64,000 nucleotides of DNA from Paenibacillus kobensis NBRC 15729 (GCF_004000825.1 NZ_BILZ01000001.1:62001-126000); one strand, 5' to 3'. Counted from the stretch's first letter, positions 40,784-49,929 are shown. The notes: a model not told the origin generated them from the letters alone. Numbers and translations are program-made.

Positions 40784-41602
40784 ATGAGAAAAAAAGTTGC
40801 ACTTATTACAGGAGCTTCTGCAGGTATTGGAAAAGAGACTGCAATCGATTTGAAAAATAGAGGCTTTATCGTTTACGGCGCTGCTAGGCGGACGGAAAAG
40901 ATGGAGGATCTTTCCGATCGAGGAATACACACAGTTTCTTTGGATGTAACAAATGAAATGTCTATGGTGAATTGTGTGAATGAAATTCTTGAGAAGGAAG
41001 GACAAATTGATATTCTCGTCAACAATGCAGGCTACGGTTCGTTCGGAGCGGTAGAGAATGTTCCGATGGAAGAGGCTAGACGCCAAGTAGAAGTTAACCT
41101 TTTTGGACTTGCTCGTATGACCCAGCTTGTATTACCAAGTATGAGAAAAAACCGATTCGGTAAAATAGTTAATGTTTCATCCATGGGTGGAAAGGTGTGG
41201 ACATCTTTTGGCGGGTGGTACCACGCAACCAAGTTTGCCGTTGAAGGATTCTCTGATTGTCTTCGATTGGAAGTCGAGCCGTTTGGCATAGATGTCATCG
41301 TAGTGGAGCCAGGTGGAATCGCAACTGATTGGGGAATTATTGCCGCTGAGAATCTTCGGAAGGTATCTGTTGACGGTGCATATGAGCAAGTAGCAAATAA
41401 GTCGGCTGATAATATGGTTAAGACTTACACCGGAACTCTTCTCACAAAGCCAGAAGTCATAGCTCGCTGTATTGGTAAAGCTGTATCCGTCAAAAGACCG
41501 AAGACACGATATCTGATTGGTTTTGGTGCGAAGCCAATGGTATTTCTAAAAACTATATTTAGTGATCGTATGTTCGACAAAATCATCAAACGATTCAGTT
41601 AG
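40784..41602 (+). CDS. Short-chain dehydrogenase/reductase
   Basis: A 272-residue classical SDR: cofactor motif ALITGASAGIGKETAIDL, NNAGYGSFGAVENV, the Ser and the YHATK (Tyr-Lys) catalytic residues in VSSMGGKVWTSFGGWYHATKFAVEGFSDCLRLE, and PGGIATDWG. It follows tandem operators and starts at ATG 40784 with CGGAGG 8 nt upstream; the frame opens 24 codons earlier, across the operators. It forms an operon with an NAD(P)-binding protein and a TetR regulator. Substrate unknown. Confidence 0.88.
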   Translation: MRKKVALITGASAGIGKETAIDLKNRGFIVYGAARRTEKMEDLSDRGIHTVSLDVTNEMSMVNCVNEILEKEGQIDILVNNAGYGSFGAVENVPMEEARRQVEVNLFGLARMTQLVLPSMRKNRFGKIVNVSSMGGKVWTSFGGWYHATKFAVEGFSDCLRLEVEPFGIDVIVVEPGGIATDWGIIAAENLRKVSVDGAYEQVANKSADNMVKTYTGTLLTKPEVIARCIGKAVSVKRPKTRYLIGFGAKPMVFLKTIFSDRMFDKIIKRFS

Positions 41603-41631
41603 AAGCACTCGATGCTACGGAGGACTATTTT

Positions 41632-42315
41632 ATGATAAAACACCAAGGTGCCACAGCTATCGTGGCAGGTGCGACGGGACTCGTCGGACGAGAACTCGTA
41701 AACATGCTGCTGAATCATCCCGCGTACAATCGCGTAGTTGTACTTGTGCGTCGAGAGATCGGATTGTCTCATCCTAGGTTGGAAGAGCGCCACATTGTGT
41801 TTGACCGCATGGAGAAGGACGTGGAGGGGGAGTTATTTAAGGGCGCGGACGTCTTCTGTTCGCTCGGAACGACGATTAAGCAAGCGGGCAGTCAGGAAGC
41901 GTTTCGCCGCGTCGACCATGACTATCCTTTGTCGCTAGGACGGGTGGCTCGCCAAAATGGTGCAGCAAGCTTTATAATCGTATCAGCTATGGGCTCGTCT
42001 GATCGGTCGAGAATGTTCTACAACCGAGTAAAGGGAGAAACAGAACGGGATCTGGCTCTCCTTAGGCTCTCACGTCTTGTTGTGCTGAAGCCTTCTCTCA
42101 TGTTCGGTGACCGTACAGATAAGCGTCCTGGTGAACGTGCAGCAATAGTTATTTTTCGATTGTTCGGCGCTCTAATGATCGGGCCGTTTGCTAGATACAA
42201 AGCAATCAAGAGTCGGAAAGTGGCTCAAGCGATGATCTTAGCCGCGCGAAGAGAGGGACCGAGTTTGGAAGTTTTAGAGTCCGAGGAGATATCCGCACTT
42301 GCTGCATCAGTATGA
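41632..42315 (+). CDS. Atypical SDR / NAD(P)H-binding oxidoreductase
   Basis: A 227-residue NAD(P)-binding protein of the NmrA/HTATIP2-like type: AIVAGATGLVGRELVNMLLNHPAYNRVVVLVRR, then DVFCSLGTTIKQAGSQEAFRRVDHDYPLSLGRVARQNGA and FIIVSAMGSSDRSRMFYNRVKGETERDLALL. The YxxxKGE in place of YxxxK supports an extended SDR fold. It sits between the SDR and TetR genes and is probably co-transcribed. Function unknown. Confidence 0.8.
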   Translation: MIKHQGATAIVAGATGLVGRELVNMLLNHPAYNRVVVLVRREIGLSHPRLEERHIVFDRMEKDVEGELFKGADVFCSLGTTIKQAGSQEAFRRVDHDYPLSLGRVARQNGAASFIIVSAMGSSDRSRMFYNRVKGETERDLALLRLSRLVVLKPSLMFGDRTDKRPGERAAIVIFRLFGALMIGPFARYKAIKSRKVAQAMILAARREGPSLEVLESEEISALAASV

Positions 42316-42342
42316 CCCTTGGATTGAGTTGGAGGAAGATGT

Positions 42343-42999
42343 ATGGCAAAACGTGCCATGACGGATGAAGCAAAAGCCTTGAAAGTTCAGGCGATTCTTG
42401 ATCAAGCAGCGAAGATGTTTATATCAACAGAGTACAATCAGATTAAAATGTCTGATATAGCTAAAGAGATGAATGTGTCGAAAGGTATTTTGTTCGTCTA
42501 CTTTAATACAAAGGAAGCATTATTTTTTAACCTGCTCTGTAGGGAGTATGAAAAAAGGCTTGTACGTCTTACAGAACTGATAAGTGAGACACCAGTAAAA
42601 AGTTTCGGTGACTTTAAACGTCTTATTATGACTGAACTTAATGAACTCGTAGATCAAAAGCCGTTATATATTCGCTTAGAAGCAATGCGCTCGGCTGTGT
42701 TAGAAAAAAACATTGATGCTGAATTGCTCTTGAAGATGAAAACAGATCTGTACTCAAAAATGATGGAAATGACATCTCTAATCTGTGAAAATAGTAAGTT
42801 AACGAAGAGCGATGTGATGAACATCTTCCATGCTCAGGCATCTATTATTATCGGGTGTAAGTTGTCGGCAAGCTACCCTGTAGAACTATTGAACCTCGTT
42901 GAGAAGAATGGTCTGGCTGGTTTTAAGCGAGACTTTAGAGCAGATGTCTTATCGACTATGCAACGATATTTGGATGGATATACCCTATGTGTAGGATGA
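42343..42999 (+). CDS. TetR-family repressor of the SDR operon
   Basis: A 218-residue TetR protein with N-terminal helix-turn-helix ILDQAAKMFISTEYNQIKMSDIAKEMNVSKGILFVYFNTKEALFFNLL and a helical C-terminal domain. It is the last gene of the SDR operon, so binding the tandem operators at 40726-40765 would be autoregulation. The inducer is probably a substrate of the SDR enzymes; this is inferred from layout. Confidence 0.85.
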   Translation: MAKRAMTDEAKALKVQAILDQAAKMFISTEYNQIKMSDIAKEMNVSKGILFVYFNTKEALFFNLLCREYEKRLVRLTELISETPVKSFGDFKRLIMTELNELVDQKPLYIRLEAMRSAVLEKNIDAELLLKMKTDLYSKMMEMTSLICENSKLTKSDVMNIFHAQASIIIGCKLSASYPVELLNLVEKNGLAGFKRDFRADVLSTMQRYLDGYTLCVG

Positions 43000-43014
43000 C
43001 AAGAACATATATCG
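42998..43014 (+). repeat. GACAAGAAC(A/G)TATATCG repeat, single copy
   Basis: The 17-mer here differs at one base from the tandem copies at 59947 and 59977; a 13-bp version occurs at 4951. It abuts the transposase remnant that follows. Confidence 0.6.
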
Positions 43015-43021
43015 TAAACCG

Positions 43022-43102
43022 ACGGCAACACGGAGCATTAAGGCCAAATTGAAAGGCATGAGCCCAGTGCAATACCGGAACCATGCCTTTCAAGTAGCCT
43101 AA
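43022..43102 (+). mobile_element. IS3-family transposase C-terminal remnant
   Basis: The last codons of an IS3/IS150-type OrfB are readable: IKAKLKGMSPVQYRNHAFQVA and a stop (ATT at 43037 to TAA at 43100). KxKLKGMSPVQYRxH is the hallmark C-terminus of this transposase group. The catalytic part and any terminal repeats are gone. Confidence 0.8.
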
Positions 43103-43124
43103 GGTCAAACATCAACAATAGAAT

Positions 43125-44363
43125 TTAACTTGGCCTAGATTTTAAATATTGCACCCACTTCGCGTGCAGCTCAGCTTCTGATAATTGAAATGCGCCCTGA
43201 AAATCAGTGGCATTGCGTATGAATTTGTTGAGCGCATCTGAACTGAAAGTATGGAGGAGGTATTCTACAATCAAATTCGAGAATCCATATCCTCCTATCT
43301 TCTCAAAATCCCAAGTATCATCAGTTAATGCTTGAAAGCTAGGGACGGCATCATTTCGAATCGCTTCTGAGGTGCTGTACTGGATATAATCTTCTGACAT
43401 TTGTTTGGCTTCATGTCCGCTGAGTCCATGAGTAAGCCATTTCGGTGCCAACGGATTGATATCTTTCACTAACCACATCGTAAACAAGCCTATAGTGTGT
43501 CGTAGAACCGATTTATACGTATGTTCAGGGCCTGGGTTTAGTGGGGATACGATCTTAATTTTGTTGTGTTCATAGGTACCCATGAACCAATCAGGCGCAT
43601 CTGGTTCGCCTATTGCTTGATGAAAAGTGGACAGATCGGGATAGATTTCGATAGCGATTTTCTGAGAAGGCCGATGACGATAGGTTGCAAGAATTCGATC
43701 TACATTGTTTTTCAGCTCTTCAAATAAGTCATGGTATACCTTGTTCATACCATCATTCTTACTGGACGCCTCGCTTTTATCCACAATCAATATCAGTTCT
43801 TTGATAGACATGATTGTAATGTCACCCCATTCTTTTAATTCTTTCTTTAGTTTGTTTAAGGCACGGTAAAGTCTATTCTTTACCGCGCTTTCAGGCATTC
43901 CGATGATTTTGGATATTTCCAATAAAGTGCAGTCAACAAAAAAGCGCAATGATATGATTTGCTGGTCTAATTCATTCAATTGAGCTAATGCAGCAGTAAT
44001 ATCAATACGGATATCGATAGATCTAGCTATATCGAGGGAAATCGATTGGGACTGAAAATCGATATCTTCGTGCACTATTTCTTTATTTCGTGATCTCGTA
44101 CGATACTCGTTCTTTACAATATTTTGCGCGATTTTGAATATCCAAGTAAATAAACTGGAGTTATGATTAAATAAGCGAAAGTTTTCCATTGCTTTTAAGA
44201 AAGCTTGTTGAGTTAAATCATCGGCTGCTGCCGAATTTGTCTTTACTGCGATATAATTTCGAATTCGCTCTCGATATTGATCATAGACGGCTTCGAAATG
44301 CTGAAGTTGCTCCTGTTCCTCCGGAAGAACAGGGATTTTCGTTTTGTCCTGAGCTCGTGACAC
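43125..44363 (-). CDS. ECF sigma factor fused to a degenerate peptidase-MA-like domain
   Basis: A 412-residue protein. Residues 20-180 form an ECF sigma factor: region 2 (AADDLTQQAFLKAMENFRLFN..LFTWIFKIAQNIVKNEYRTR) and region 4 (LNELDQQIISLRFFVDCTLLEISKIIGMPESAVKNRLYRALNKLKKEL). About 210 residues follow that resemble the gluzincin 'peptidase MA' fold (PDWFMGTYEHNKIKIVSP..YKSVLRHTIGLF..PKWLTHGLSGHEA). The expected HExxH is HTIGL at residue 289, so zinc binding is lost. The extension may sense a ligand or hold the sigma factor in check. No anti-sigma gene is adjacent. Confidence 0.8.
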   Translation of the reverse strand: MSRAQDKTKIPVLPEEQEQLQHFEAVYDQYRERIRNYIAVKTNSAAADDLTQQAFLKAMENFRLFNHNSSLFTWIFKIAQNIVKNEYRTRSRNKEIVHEDIDFQSQSISLDIARSIDIRIDITAALAQLNELDQQIISLRFFVDCTLLEISKIIGMPESAVKNRLYRALNKLKKELKEWGDITIMSIKELILIVDKSEASSKNDGMNKVYHDLFEELKNNVDRILATYRHRPSQKIAIEIYPDLSTFHQAIGEPDAPDWFMGTYEHNKIKIVSPLNPGPEHTYKSVLRHTIGLFTMWLVKDINPLAPKWLTHGLSGHEAKQMSEDYIQYSTSEAIRNDAVPSFQALTDDTWDFEKIGGYGFSNLIVEYLLHTFSSDALNKFIRNATDFQGAFQLSEAELHAKWVQYLKSRPS

Positions 44364-44590
44364 CTGTAGTACCTCCTCCTGAACTTACAATTCATTAGAC
44401 ACCGAAGGGAGGTAAAAAGCCACATCATTGTAAAATAAATTTTCAAGACGACATTCCACTGTATCTAAACCCCGAATTAATCTATCAATCCAACAGGAAA
44501 GGAGAGCTACGTAAGATCATGACAAGAGGTATAACGGACTCGTCAATGAAGAACCGCAAGAGCTCTGATCCACTTCGGGCATGCAACTAA

Positions 44591-44628
44591 ACAGCCTTAG
44601 TCCGGTGAGATTACCAGGCTAAGGCTGT
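44591..44628. terminator. Hairpin upstream of the sigma factor region
   Basis: ACAGCCTTAG and CTAAGGCTGT pair around an 18-nt loop. It ends the decayed leftward region or an unseen rightward transcript. The 230 bp between it and the sigma factor start hold no gene I can recognise. Confidence 0.5.
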
Positions 44629-44644
44629 CTGCATGAATTAGAGA

Positions 44645-44969
44645 TTAATCATAGACAAGGCGGATTTGTAGCGAGATAAGTTTACGTGATTGACCTGTCG
44701 TACCTGCAACGGCTCCGTCGCGCACCTAATTTTTGCCATCCAATACCTTCAACGTTGGCACGATATTCGACATGCACGCCTTCCATATTCTGAAGAACGA
44801 TACGAATGGCTTCCATACGACGATTTTGAACGATAAATCCATTGCCATAGGATATTCCATCTGCGCCGGTGCCGACGGGCAGCCCGTCTTTCACCCAACT
44901 AGGTGACCAACCATAATCTTGAAAGTGAGCCAGGTAAGAGATGTGGGCGTTGTAGCAGGTAGGGGACCA
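44645..44969 (-). pseudogene. Hydrophobic-W (ChW) repeat protein remnant, frameshifted
   Basis: Two degenerate ChW repeats are readable leftward. The first reads HISYLAHFQDYGWSPSWVKDG, then ...QNRRMEAIRIVLQ and VEYRANVEGIGWQKL. A one-base shift then leads to VRDGAVAGTTGQSRKLISLQIRLV and a stop at 44645. The GW...DG..AGTTGQS..LEAI..L pattern is the clostridial hydrophobic repeat of secreted, surface-associated proteins. The N-terminal part is missing: a stop lies just before the first repeat, and the next 190 bp up to 45160 show no recognised domain. Confidence 0.75.
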
Positions 44970-45164
44970 TTAAGATTGAACCGATATCTTACATCCTGAT
45001 TGTGCGCTAGAGGCAAGGCGACGTCTGGCATCGCCTGCATCGGCTTGTCGCGATTAATTGCGGAGCCGACCTTCGGAAAAAGAGCCGGAACGCTGCGAGC
45101 TCTTTGCATGCGGCGTTTCCCGCTGCGGTTCGATATAGATCGGTCACGTTGAATAGGGCTTCAT

Positions 45165-45491
45165 TCATGACTTGGCCGTGAAGAAGGCAGCATTCTTCAT
45201 GAACAGGCTTTCCAGCTTTGCCACTAGCGGACCGTCAAGCTCCGATACCTGCCTGATCGTTAACCACTCCGGATCGCTGCGGAAGCGGTCGTAGTTCAGG
45301 TTGCGGGTCTCCATGTCTTCATGCTCGACGAGATAATATAGCCGATTCTCGGCTTCGTCCCAGTCTTCCCAGAACTGCGTCACATTCATGCCGTGCTTCG
45401 CGAACAAAGCAAGGACATGGTCCCGGAACCGATCCTGGATCGCCTTCATCTTGCCTGGGTGAATATGATAAATCCGCAATTCGTACAACAT
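45165..45491 (-). CDS. NIPSNAP-family protein
   Basis: A 108-residue ferredoxin-like dimeric alpha/beta barrel protein: MLYELRIYHIHPGKMKAIQDRFRDHVLALFAKHGMNVTQFWEDW opens the family, ending LESLFMKNAAFFT. NIPSNAP proteins are small, often stress- or catabolism-linked, with unknown activity. AGGAGGAGACGAGAACC precedes the ATG. It stands alone amid decayed genes but looks intact. Confidence 0.82.
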   Translation of the reverse strand: MLYELRIYHIHPGKMKAIQDRFRDHVLALFAKHGMNVTQFWEDWDEAENRLYYLVEHEDMETRNLNYDRFRSDPEWLTIRQVSELDGPLVAKLESLFMKNAAFFTAKS

Positions 45492-45644
45492 GGTTCTCGT
45501 CTCCTCCTATGTTGCTTTTTGTTCGAAATTCTACCTTCTAGCAGATAAGAAGTCAACCCTGAGCTGCATAAACGTATTCGATAGACGTTTTGGAGATAGC
45601 TAGCTCGAGATATAGGGTCGGAGAAGTATCAGAGTTTTTTATTT

Positions 45645-45950
45645 CTATGAAAAATCTAATGATTGTATATCCCTTTTCCCGAATGCGCCTATTTTAGCAT
45701 GAAAAAGACCGATCAGAAGGACGCCTAGTGATCCGGAGATCCATGTGGGAATGGGGTACTGCTTAACATCTGCAAGGAATACGAGTAAGACTGTGACGTT
45801 AAGACCTGCCCATCCTGCCACAAGATTCGGAAGAGACGAGTTTCCAAAGACGCAAGGATAGGATTCTTTGGTTATGCCCTTTACAAAGTGTGGAATAGAA
45901 TTAGCACCAAACACCCCGGCCAAAAAACAAAGAGCGATGTTGATTAACAT
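45645..45950 (-). CDS. Small membrane protein of unknown function
   Basis: A 101-residue protein with three hydrophobic segments: INIALCFLAGVFGANSIPHFV, LVAGWAGLNVTVLLVFLADV and IPTWISGSLGVLLIGLFHAKIG. FGANSIPHFVKGITKESYPCVFG and the later GRD end recall a small conserved membrane family in Bacillales and actinobacteria. The ATG at 45950 has GAAAGGAAG upstream; the frame extends 44 codons more without a site. Divergent from the MmyB-like gene. Confidence 0.65.
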   Translation of the reverse strand: MLINIALCFLAGVFGANSIPHFVKGITKESYPCVFGNSSLPNLVAGWAGLNVTVLLVFLADVKQYPIPTWISGSLGVLLIGLFHAKIGAFGKRDIQSLDFS

Positions 45951-46064
45951 TGAAATCTTCCTTTCGTTAATAAATAATGTTCGAAATTTAGTATGCCACC
46001 TGAGACGTTCTGATACATGGTGCCAAAAGTAACAGGCTAATGGCTGAAGGAGGAATCGAAGCGG

Positions 46065-46643
46065 ATGGGTACAGATGGGCATCGGTTGAAAGCTCTAGGA
46101 GACTTCATAAAATCTTGCCGTACTAGGCTCACTCCCGACAACGTCGGACTGCCTTCCGGCTATACCCGGCACGTCTGCGTCTGCTGGAAGTCAAACGATT
46201 ACTCCGGTTTGAAGAAAATAATCGACGACATCACTTATCCGGCTATGGTAGTCAACAATAGAGCAGATGTTCTTGCGTGGAATACAGCGGCTTGCGACTA
46301 TTTTGTCGATTTCTCTACGTTGCCTGATAGGGAAAGGAATATGCTCTGGCAGTGGTTTGCGAACCAGACCTTTCGAACCCGAATTGCCAATTGGGAGGAG
46401 CGCTCACCATATGCTGTTGCCTTATTCAAAGGTATTTGCGACAGATATGCTGGAGATCCCACGATCTCGCAGTTAATAGACGATTTAAAGCAGGTGAGCG
46501 CGTATTTCGCTGAGCATTGGACTCATCATGAGGTTAGACAAAAATCAGGGGGAATTCTTGAGTTTTTATTTTCCGACGGCGATAGTAGCATAAATCCATA
46601 TTTCTCAAACACGTCAATTGCTTCGATGGTCCAAAGTCAATGA
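46065..46643 (+). pseudogene. MmyB-type regulator that has lost its helix-turn-helix
   Basis: The 192-codon frame begins like an XRE/MmyB regulator (LKALGDFIKSCRTRLTPDNVGLPSGYTR) but then jumps directly to the MmyB PAS-like ligand domain (YPAMVVNNRADVLAWNTAACDYFVDFSTLPDRERNMLWQWFANQTFRTRIANWEE). The roughly 50 residues that normally hold the DNA-binding helices are deleted. The end (GGILEFLFSDGDSSINP..) also leaves the family pattern, so a late frameshift is likely. The product could not bind DNA in the usual way. A GGAGG site lies 11 nt before the ATG. Confidence 0.7.
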
Positions 46644-46817
46644 TCGATGTGTAATAATAACTAACACAAAGTATCTATTTCTACTGTAATCGAAGGATAT
46701 AAGTTGACTTATGTAATGAAACATGACATAGTTTTTAATATCAATGAGGGAGAGAGTGGGACTTCATCACGAGGGGGTAGGGAGAATGTAAGGACGATTA
46801 CCAAAACATGTCTATGA

Positions 46818-46994
46818 GTAGTTGGCTATATTAGAGAATTGGCCGAACGCCTCCAAATTACACCTCTTGCTTGTCTAGAGTGGATTCAGCGTTGCGCAGA
46901 ACTAAGACAAGTGTGCCGCACTCCCAATCCAAACGACAAACGAAGCGTTTTAATTGGTCTTACGGATGATTCGACGAGGCTTCTTGACGATTAA
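46818..46994 (+). pseudogene. MarR-family regulator fragment
   Basis: A stretch without start codon reads ELAERLQITP, then a winged-helix middle and CRTPNPNDKRSVLIGLTDDS before a stop. RxPxPxDxRSVLIxLTxxG is the MarR wing. Both ends of the gene are missing. From 46995 to 47342 nothing recognisable is present except the leader of the next operon. Confidence 0.65.
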
Positions 46995-47342
46995 TCCGAG
47001 ATTCATATGGAAGAACTAAGCGTGCAGATATACTAGCATTCGACCTTCAGAAATAACAAAAATCGGAATAAGGCCAACCGATCAAATTGGGAACTCGCCT
47101 ATCAGGCACCTACCATAATATGCAGGACGGCATTGCAGTAGAGCTTGTTGTCATACATAAAATCGATGCCGATATATATATGCTTGAACAATGCTTGACT
47201 CCACGCACAAGAAAACAACCTATTCTTCCACATCCCGTCTATCCATCCGGATTTCTAAATCGCAACCTAACGGTAAGATCGTACTTATTGAAACAATTGA
47301 ATATTAGGCTGATTAAACTAATGCGGCGTAGGAGGGGTGCTG

Positions 47343-48137
47343 ATGGCAGTCGTATCTACAATCCCGGACTCGGTGATTCAATCAGAGATCGAGCTTACCA
47401 ATGTCAGCATGCGATATCAGGCATCCTCGGAAGATCTGGCCCTGCAGGAGGTAGGTCTCCAGATTCAGAAGGGAGAGTTCGTCTCGCTGCTAGGTCCGTC
47501 GGGCTGCGGTAAAACAACGCTCCTCCGTCTGATGGCAGATCTCATTCAGCCGACGAGCGGGACGATAACGGTCGCGGGCGGCACAGCCAGAGAAGCGCGT
47601 CTTGCACGTAAGTATGGCATCGTCTTCCAGCATCCCACCCTGTACGATTGGCGTAAGGTACGTCACAATGTCATGCTTCCGCTAGAACTTGCGGGCATGC
47701 CCAAGCCGCTGCGCAAAAGCCGCGCTGATGAGCTGCTCGAACTGGTCGGGCTCTCGAAGTTCACTGACCATTATCCGTGGCAGCTATCCGGCGGCATGCA
47801 GCAGCGGGTCGCCATTGCGAGGGCGCTGTCTATGGAGCCGGAAATTCTGCTCATGGATGAACCGTTCTCGGCGCTGGATGAATTCGCGCGGGAGCGACTG
47901 AACGAGGAGCTGCTGTCGATCTGGAGCAAGGTGGGCAGCACCGTCGTCTTCGTCACGCATAGCATCCCCGAAGCGGTGTTCCTATCCGACCGGGTATTCG
48001 TCCTCTCGCCGCATCCGGGCCGTCTCTCGGCAGTCGTTGACATTACGCTCCCAAGACCCCGAACGGCTGACGTGAGAGGGAGCGAAATGTACTTCCGGCT
48101 CATTGCCCAAATCCGCGATAGTTTCGAAGGAAGGTGA
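47343..48137 (+). CDS. ABC transporter ATP-binding protein of the pyrimidine operon
   Basis: A 264-residue ATPase of the nitrate/sulfonate/taurine (SsuB/TauB) group: Walker A GPSGCGKTTLLRLMA, Q-loop GIVFQHPTLYDWRKV, signature LSGGMQQRVAIARAL, Walker B ILLMDEPFSALDE and H-loop VTHSIPEAVF. ATG 47343 has AGGAGGGG 7 nt upstream. It energises import with the two permeases and the lipoprotein that follow. Because all downstream genes belong to pyrimidine breakdown, the cargo is probably uracil, thymine, a dihydropyrimidine or an N-carbamoyl compound. Confidence 0.88.
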   Translation: MAVVSTIPDSVIQSEIELTNVSMRYQASSEDLALQEVGLQIQKGEFVSLLGPSGCGKTTLLRLMADLIQPTSGTITVAGGTAREARLARKYGIVFQHPTLYDWRKVRHNVMLPLELAGMPKPLRKSRADELLELVGLSKFTDHYPWQLSGGMQQRVAIARALSMEPEILLMDEPFSALDEFARERLNEELLSIWSKVGSTVVFVTHSIPEAVFLSDRVFVLSPHPGRLSAVVDITLPRPRTADVRGSEMYFRLIAQIRDSFEGR

Positions 48138-48141
48138 GCGG

Positions 48142-48966
48142 ATGGAGGACAGCATAAGGAAATCAATCCGCGTTCGGAAGGCGGCCGATTCACTTCCGAT
48201 CGTCGTCTGGCTGCTTGCTGGGGTGACGATATGGGAATTGACCTCATGGCTTCTTGTGTCGGCACATGTTCCATTGGCACAATCGAGGCTTCCTTATCTC
48301 CACCGGGTGTTGGAGGCTTTCATCGATTATTGGCCTTCGCTATGGCGGGAAGGGCGAACGACCTTCGCTAACGCAGGGATCGGGTTCGCGCTGGGCGGTC
48401 TGGCAGGGGCCGCGCTAGCGTTGTTCATGAGTATGTCCCGCTGGATGGAGCAACTGGCCTTCCCATATGCGATTGCCTCTCAAATGATCCCCATCCTGGG
48501 ACTTGCGCCAATTCTATATGGGATCGTCCGCGATGAAGCTGCCGCTCGTATGCTGATCGCAGGCTATATCACCTTCTTCCCAGTCGCGCTCAATATGCTT
48601 CGCGGGCTCCGCAGCATCTCTCCGTCAGCATTGGCTTTGATGCATGCTTATGGCGCCGGATCTGTTGCGTGCTATTGGAAGCTCCGTATCCCGGCCGCGC
48701 TGCCAGGCTTGTTCACCGGATTAAAAATCGCCGCACCGCTTGCTGTAACCGGTGCGATTCTGGTAGAGCTGATGGGGGCACAGCACGGAGTAGGCGTCAT
48801 TATGCTCCGCAATCTCTATTATGGCCCGTCTCATGTGTACTTGTTCTGGTCCACGGTTGTGCTTGGCGCAATGCTTGGCATACTTGCGTACGGCATAATC
48901 AGCGCAGCTGAGCGTCTGCTCACGCCGTGGCAGCCTGAATTTCGCATAAAAGGGGGAGGAACCTGA
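48142..48966 (+). CDS. ABC transporter permease 1 (pyrimidine operon)
   Basis: A 274-residue permease of the SsuC type with about six helices (VVWLLAGVTIWELTSWLLV, FANAGIGFALGGLAGAALALFM, FPYAIASQMIPILGLAPILYGI and others). The ATPase-contact loop is MHAYGAGSVACYWKLRIPAALPGLFTGLKIAAPLAVTGAILVELMG. ATG 48142 has GAAGGTGAG upstream. Its stop overlaps the next permease's start. Two different permeases imply a heterodimeric channel, as in RibXY- or ThiXYZ-type importers of pyrimidine-like compounds. Confidence 0.87.
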   Translation: MEDSIRKSIRVRKAADSLPIVVWLLAGVTIWELTSWLLVSAHVPLAQSRLPYLHRVLEAFIDYWPSLWREGRTTFANAGIGFALGGLAGAALALFMSMSRWMEQLAFPYAIASQMIPILGLAPILYGIVRDEAAARMLIAGYITFFPVALNMLRGLRSISPSALALMHAYGAGSVACYWKLRIPAALPGLFTGLKIAAPLAVTGAILVELMGAQHGVGVIMLRNLYYGPSHVYLFWSTVVLGAMLGILAYGIISAAERLLTPWQPEFRIKGGGT

Positions 48967-49844
48967 TGGAGCTGCCATCCGCTGGCGAATCCGAACAACC
49001 GGCACGAATCGTGTACGAGACGCCCCCTGCACGGCAGCCGCTTCAATCCTCCAACAATCGCGGTTGGCTGCATGGATCAGCCTCGGCTGCCCAACGTATG
49101 GCTATTCCACTGCTAGCTTTCGTGTTGCTGCTGACACTCTGGCAGTTGGAGGCGTTGCACCGGCTGCTGGGCCTGCACACCTATCAGCTTCCGCTGCCGT
49201 CGGCCATCGCCTCAGCGATAAGCGACAACGCTGCGCTGCTGCTCGATTATGCGGCGTATACACTGACGGAAGCTGTGATTGGCCTGCTGGCTGGTGCGGC
49301 AGCTGGATTGGCGGTCGCACTGGCAGCAACCGCATGGCCAAGATGGGGCGCACCGGGCATCGTGCTTGCGGCTGCGTTGAACGCCGTTCCGATTGTGGCG
49401 CTTGCGCCCATTATGAACTTGTGGTTCGGCGGCGGCATCGGTTCGCGCTCAGCTGTTGTGGCGATCGGCACGATGGCAGTCATGGCAATCAGCGCGCATA
49501 AGGGGATGCGCAGCATCGACCCGCTTGCTATCGATTTAATGCACAGCTATGCCGCGAGGAAACGAGAGGTGTTCCTGTATCTGCGTCTTCCCGCGAGCCT
49601 CCCCTATATTGCTGCTTCGTTCAAGATCGGCACGACCGCAAGCATGATCGGCGCTATCGTCGGTGAATTTTTCTTCTCCTCGAAGGGACTTGGTTATCTG
49701 CTCTCCAACTCGATTAAGATCACCCGTATGCCGCTCGGCTGGTCCTGCATCGTCATTGCCGCTGCCGCAGGCGTTCTGTTCTATCTGCTCGTTGAATCAC
49801 TAGAGCGTCTGGCGTTACGCTGGCATCCATCGCAGCGGGATTAG
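48966..49844 (+). CDS. ABC transporter permease 2 (pyrimidine operon)
   Basis: A 292-residue permease homologous to the preceding one. A polar 40-residue N-terminus is followed by helices (AIPLLAFVLLLTLWQLEAL, AVIGLLAGAAAGLAVALAATAW, APGIVLAAALNAVPIVALAPIMNLWFG) and the EAA-type loop MHSYAARKREVFLYLRLPASLPYIAASFKIGTTASMIGAIVGEFF. Start codon overlaps the previous stop, behind GGGGGAGG. Partner of permease 1. Confidence 0.87.
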   Translation: MELPSAGESEQPARIVYETPPARQPLQSSNNRGWLHGSASAAQRMAIPLLAFVLLLTLWQLEALHRLLGLHTYQLPLPSAIASAISDNAALLLDYAAYTLTEAVIGLLAGAAAGLAVALAATAWPRWGAPGIVLAAALNAVPIVALAPIMNLWFGGGIGSRSAVVAIGTMAVMAISAHKGMRSIDPLAIDLMHSYAARKREVFLYLRLPASLPYIAASFKIGTTASMIGAIVGEFFFSSKGLGYLLSNSIKITRMPLGWSCIVIAAAAGVLFYLLVESLERLALRWHPSQRD

Positions 49845-49929
49845 TCCGAGGTACGGTTTATATAGAATCCAGCGGGTCCCCCCAGGGAACTGCGAGGTAC
49901 AATTGCCGTCGATAAGGAGAGGGTAGGAG

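Noticed and set aside
44891..45109. Leftward 72-codon frame in the decayed zone
   Set aside because: Its end is an out-of-frame reading of the first ChW repeat; no domain is recognisable in the rest.
47087..47512. 141-codon frame before the pyrimidine operon
   Set aside because: Its end lies in another frame of the ATP-binding gene, composition is not protein-like, and there is no ribosome binding site.
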